From: an uncultured Gammaproteobacteria bacterium
Lineage (GTDB): Bacteria > Pseudomonadota > Gammaproteobacteria > GCA-001735895
Assembly (NCBI GenBank): GCA_937980285.1
Contig: CALJQI010000201.1
Location: 1 to 6,864 of the forward strand
Direction: 5' to 3'
DNA: 6,864 bases
The position numbers were made by a program, and so were the translations under genes. This document shows positions 6,329 to 6,864 of this stretch, in pieces. Below the pieces are notes generated by a model. It was not told where the DNA came from and made no database searches. It worked only from the letters and a program-made list of their open reading frames with translations. The stretch's first letter is position 1. Each line of letters opens with the position of its first letter.

Positions 6329-6864
6329 TCAAGCGGCGTATTGCTTGATCAGCGGCAGTTTTTTTGAAATCGCATTGCCCACCAGCGCCGGAAATACGGA
6401 ATTGATTCGAACCAGCAGCTTTTCGGGCCAGCCAAGCGCCAGCTCGCCACGCTTGCTGCCGACAAAACGGACAACCGCAGCGGCAACCTTTTCCGGCGGG
6501 TCCATGGCGACCTTGAGCTTGCGATTCATCTCCACCACGCGATCGCTGTTGATCGCGGTGCGGGTCGCGCGCGGTAAAATGCAGCCGACGCGAATACCGG
6601 TGTCGGACAGTTCCCGGTTTAGCGCCTGCGAAAAACCGCGGATCGCGTACTTGCTCGCCGAGTAGGCGGCGTAGCCGGGAAATCCGATCGCGCCGAAGGT
6701 CGAGGCGATATTGACCACCCGGGCCTCGGACTGACGTTTCATCACGGACAGCAGTTTTCGGGTCAGTTTCATCGGCACGATGCTGTTGAGGTTCATGATT
6801 TGCTCGATATCCCGGTCCGAGAGCTGCTCGAACATTTCGAACTTGCAGATACCGGCATTGTTGA
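6329..6864 (-). CDS. Classical short-chain dehydrogenase/reductase, partial (N-terminus beyond right edge)
   Basis: This is an NAD(P)(H)-dependent oxidoreductase of the SDR superfamily, about 178 residues visible out of a usual 250-270. The N-terminal TGxxxGIG cofactor motif lies outside the window. The frame is open from 6862 and reads NNAG at once (6862-6851), the structural motif of classical SDRs, so the ATG at 6835 is internal. The catalytic Ser is in NIASTFG (codon 6703-6701). The catalytic Tyr and Lys are in YSASK (Tyr codon 6664-6662), 13 residues after the Ser as expected. The usual Pro-Gly after the next strand is Pro-Arg here (ILPRATRT). The tail (PEKLLVRINSVFPALV through KKLPLIKQYAA) is basic and hydrophobic, longer than in minimal SDRs such as FabG, and could sit against the membrane (inference). 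The substrate is unknown. The gene precedes the secreted TPR gene in a probable operon whose promoter is outside the window. Confidence 0.94.
   Translation of the reverse strand, partial: NNAGICKFEMFEQLSDRDIEQIMNLNSIVPMKLTRKLLSVMKRQSEARVVNIASTFGAIGFPGYAAYSASKYAIRGFSQALNRELSDTGIRVGCILPRATRTAINSDRVVEMNRKLKVAMDPPEKVAAAVVRFVGSKRGELALGWPEKLLVRINSVFPALVGNAISKKLPLIKQYAA

Noticed and set aside
6833..6835. ATG at 6835 as the start of the SDR gene
   Set aside because: The frame continues upstream to the window edge and encodes the NNAG motif, so the real start lies outside the window.

Overview
The window looks like chromosomal DNA from a proteobacterium, most likely a gammaproteobacterium. The reasons are a QseBC-type two-component pair, Shine-Dalgarno-preceded genes, and moderately high and uneven GC (by hand count about 47-57% in sampled kinase and TPR-gene lines, about 70% in sampled hydantoinase lines). 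I cannot name a genus. All six recognisable genes lie on the minus strand, so the window is read right to left. I found no RNA gene, mobile element, CRISPR array or origin.

Layout in the direction of transcription: (1) the C-terminal two thirds of a classical short-chain dehydrogenase/reductase, running off the right edge (6864-6329); (2) a secreted TPR-type protein with a signal peptide (6290-5634), 38 bases downstream of (1) and closed by a strong intrinsic terminator (5623-5576); (3) an OmpR/PhoB-family response regulator, QseB-like (5551-4886); (4) its histidine kinase, QseC-like (4902-3535), overlapping the regulator gene by 17 bases; (5) a 75-base gap containing a small perfect hairpin; (6) hyuA (3459-1363) and hyuB (1370 to beyond the left edge), overlapping by 8 bases. 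These two encode the subunits of an ATP-dependent hydantoinase/oxoprolinase/acetone-carboxylase-family enzyme.

There are three probable transcription blocks: SDR-TPR, regulator-kinase and hyuAB. The kinase would sense a periplasmic signal and phosphorylate the regulator at Asp51. HyuA would use ATP to activate a cyclic amide or ketone-type substrate that HyuB converts, but the exact substrate cannot be read from the sequence. The kinase lies only 75 bases upstream of hyuA on the same strand, so read-through or regulation of hyuAB by the pair is possible, but nothing in the sequence shows it.

I see no clearly new system here. The items most worth a second look are the composition step at the kinase-hyuA boundary, the terminator whose loop and tail carry the only promoter-like elements in front of the regulator gene, the secreted TPR gene beside the two-component pair, and the altered sensor-domain motif in the kinase. 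The long plus-strand reading frames opposite hyuA and hyuB are best explained as shadows of GC-rich codons.
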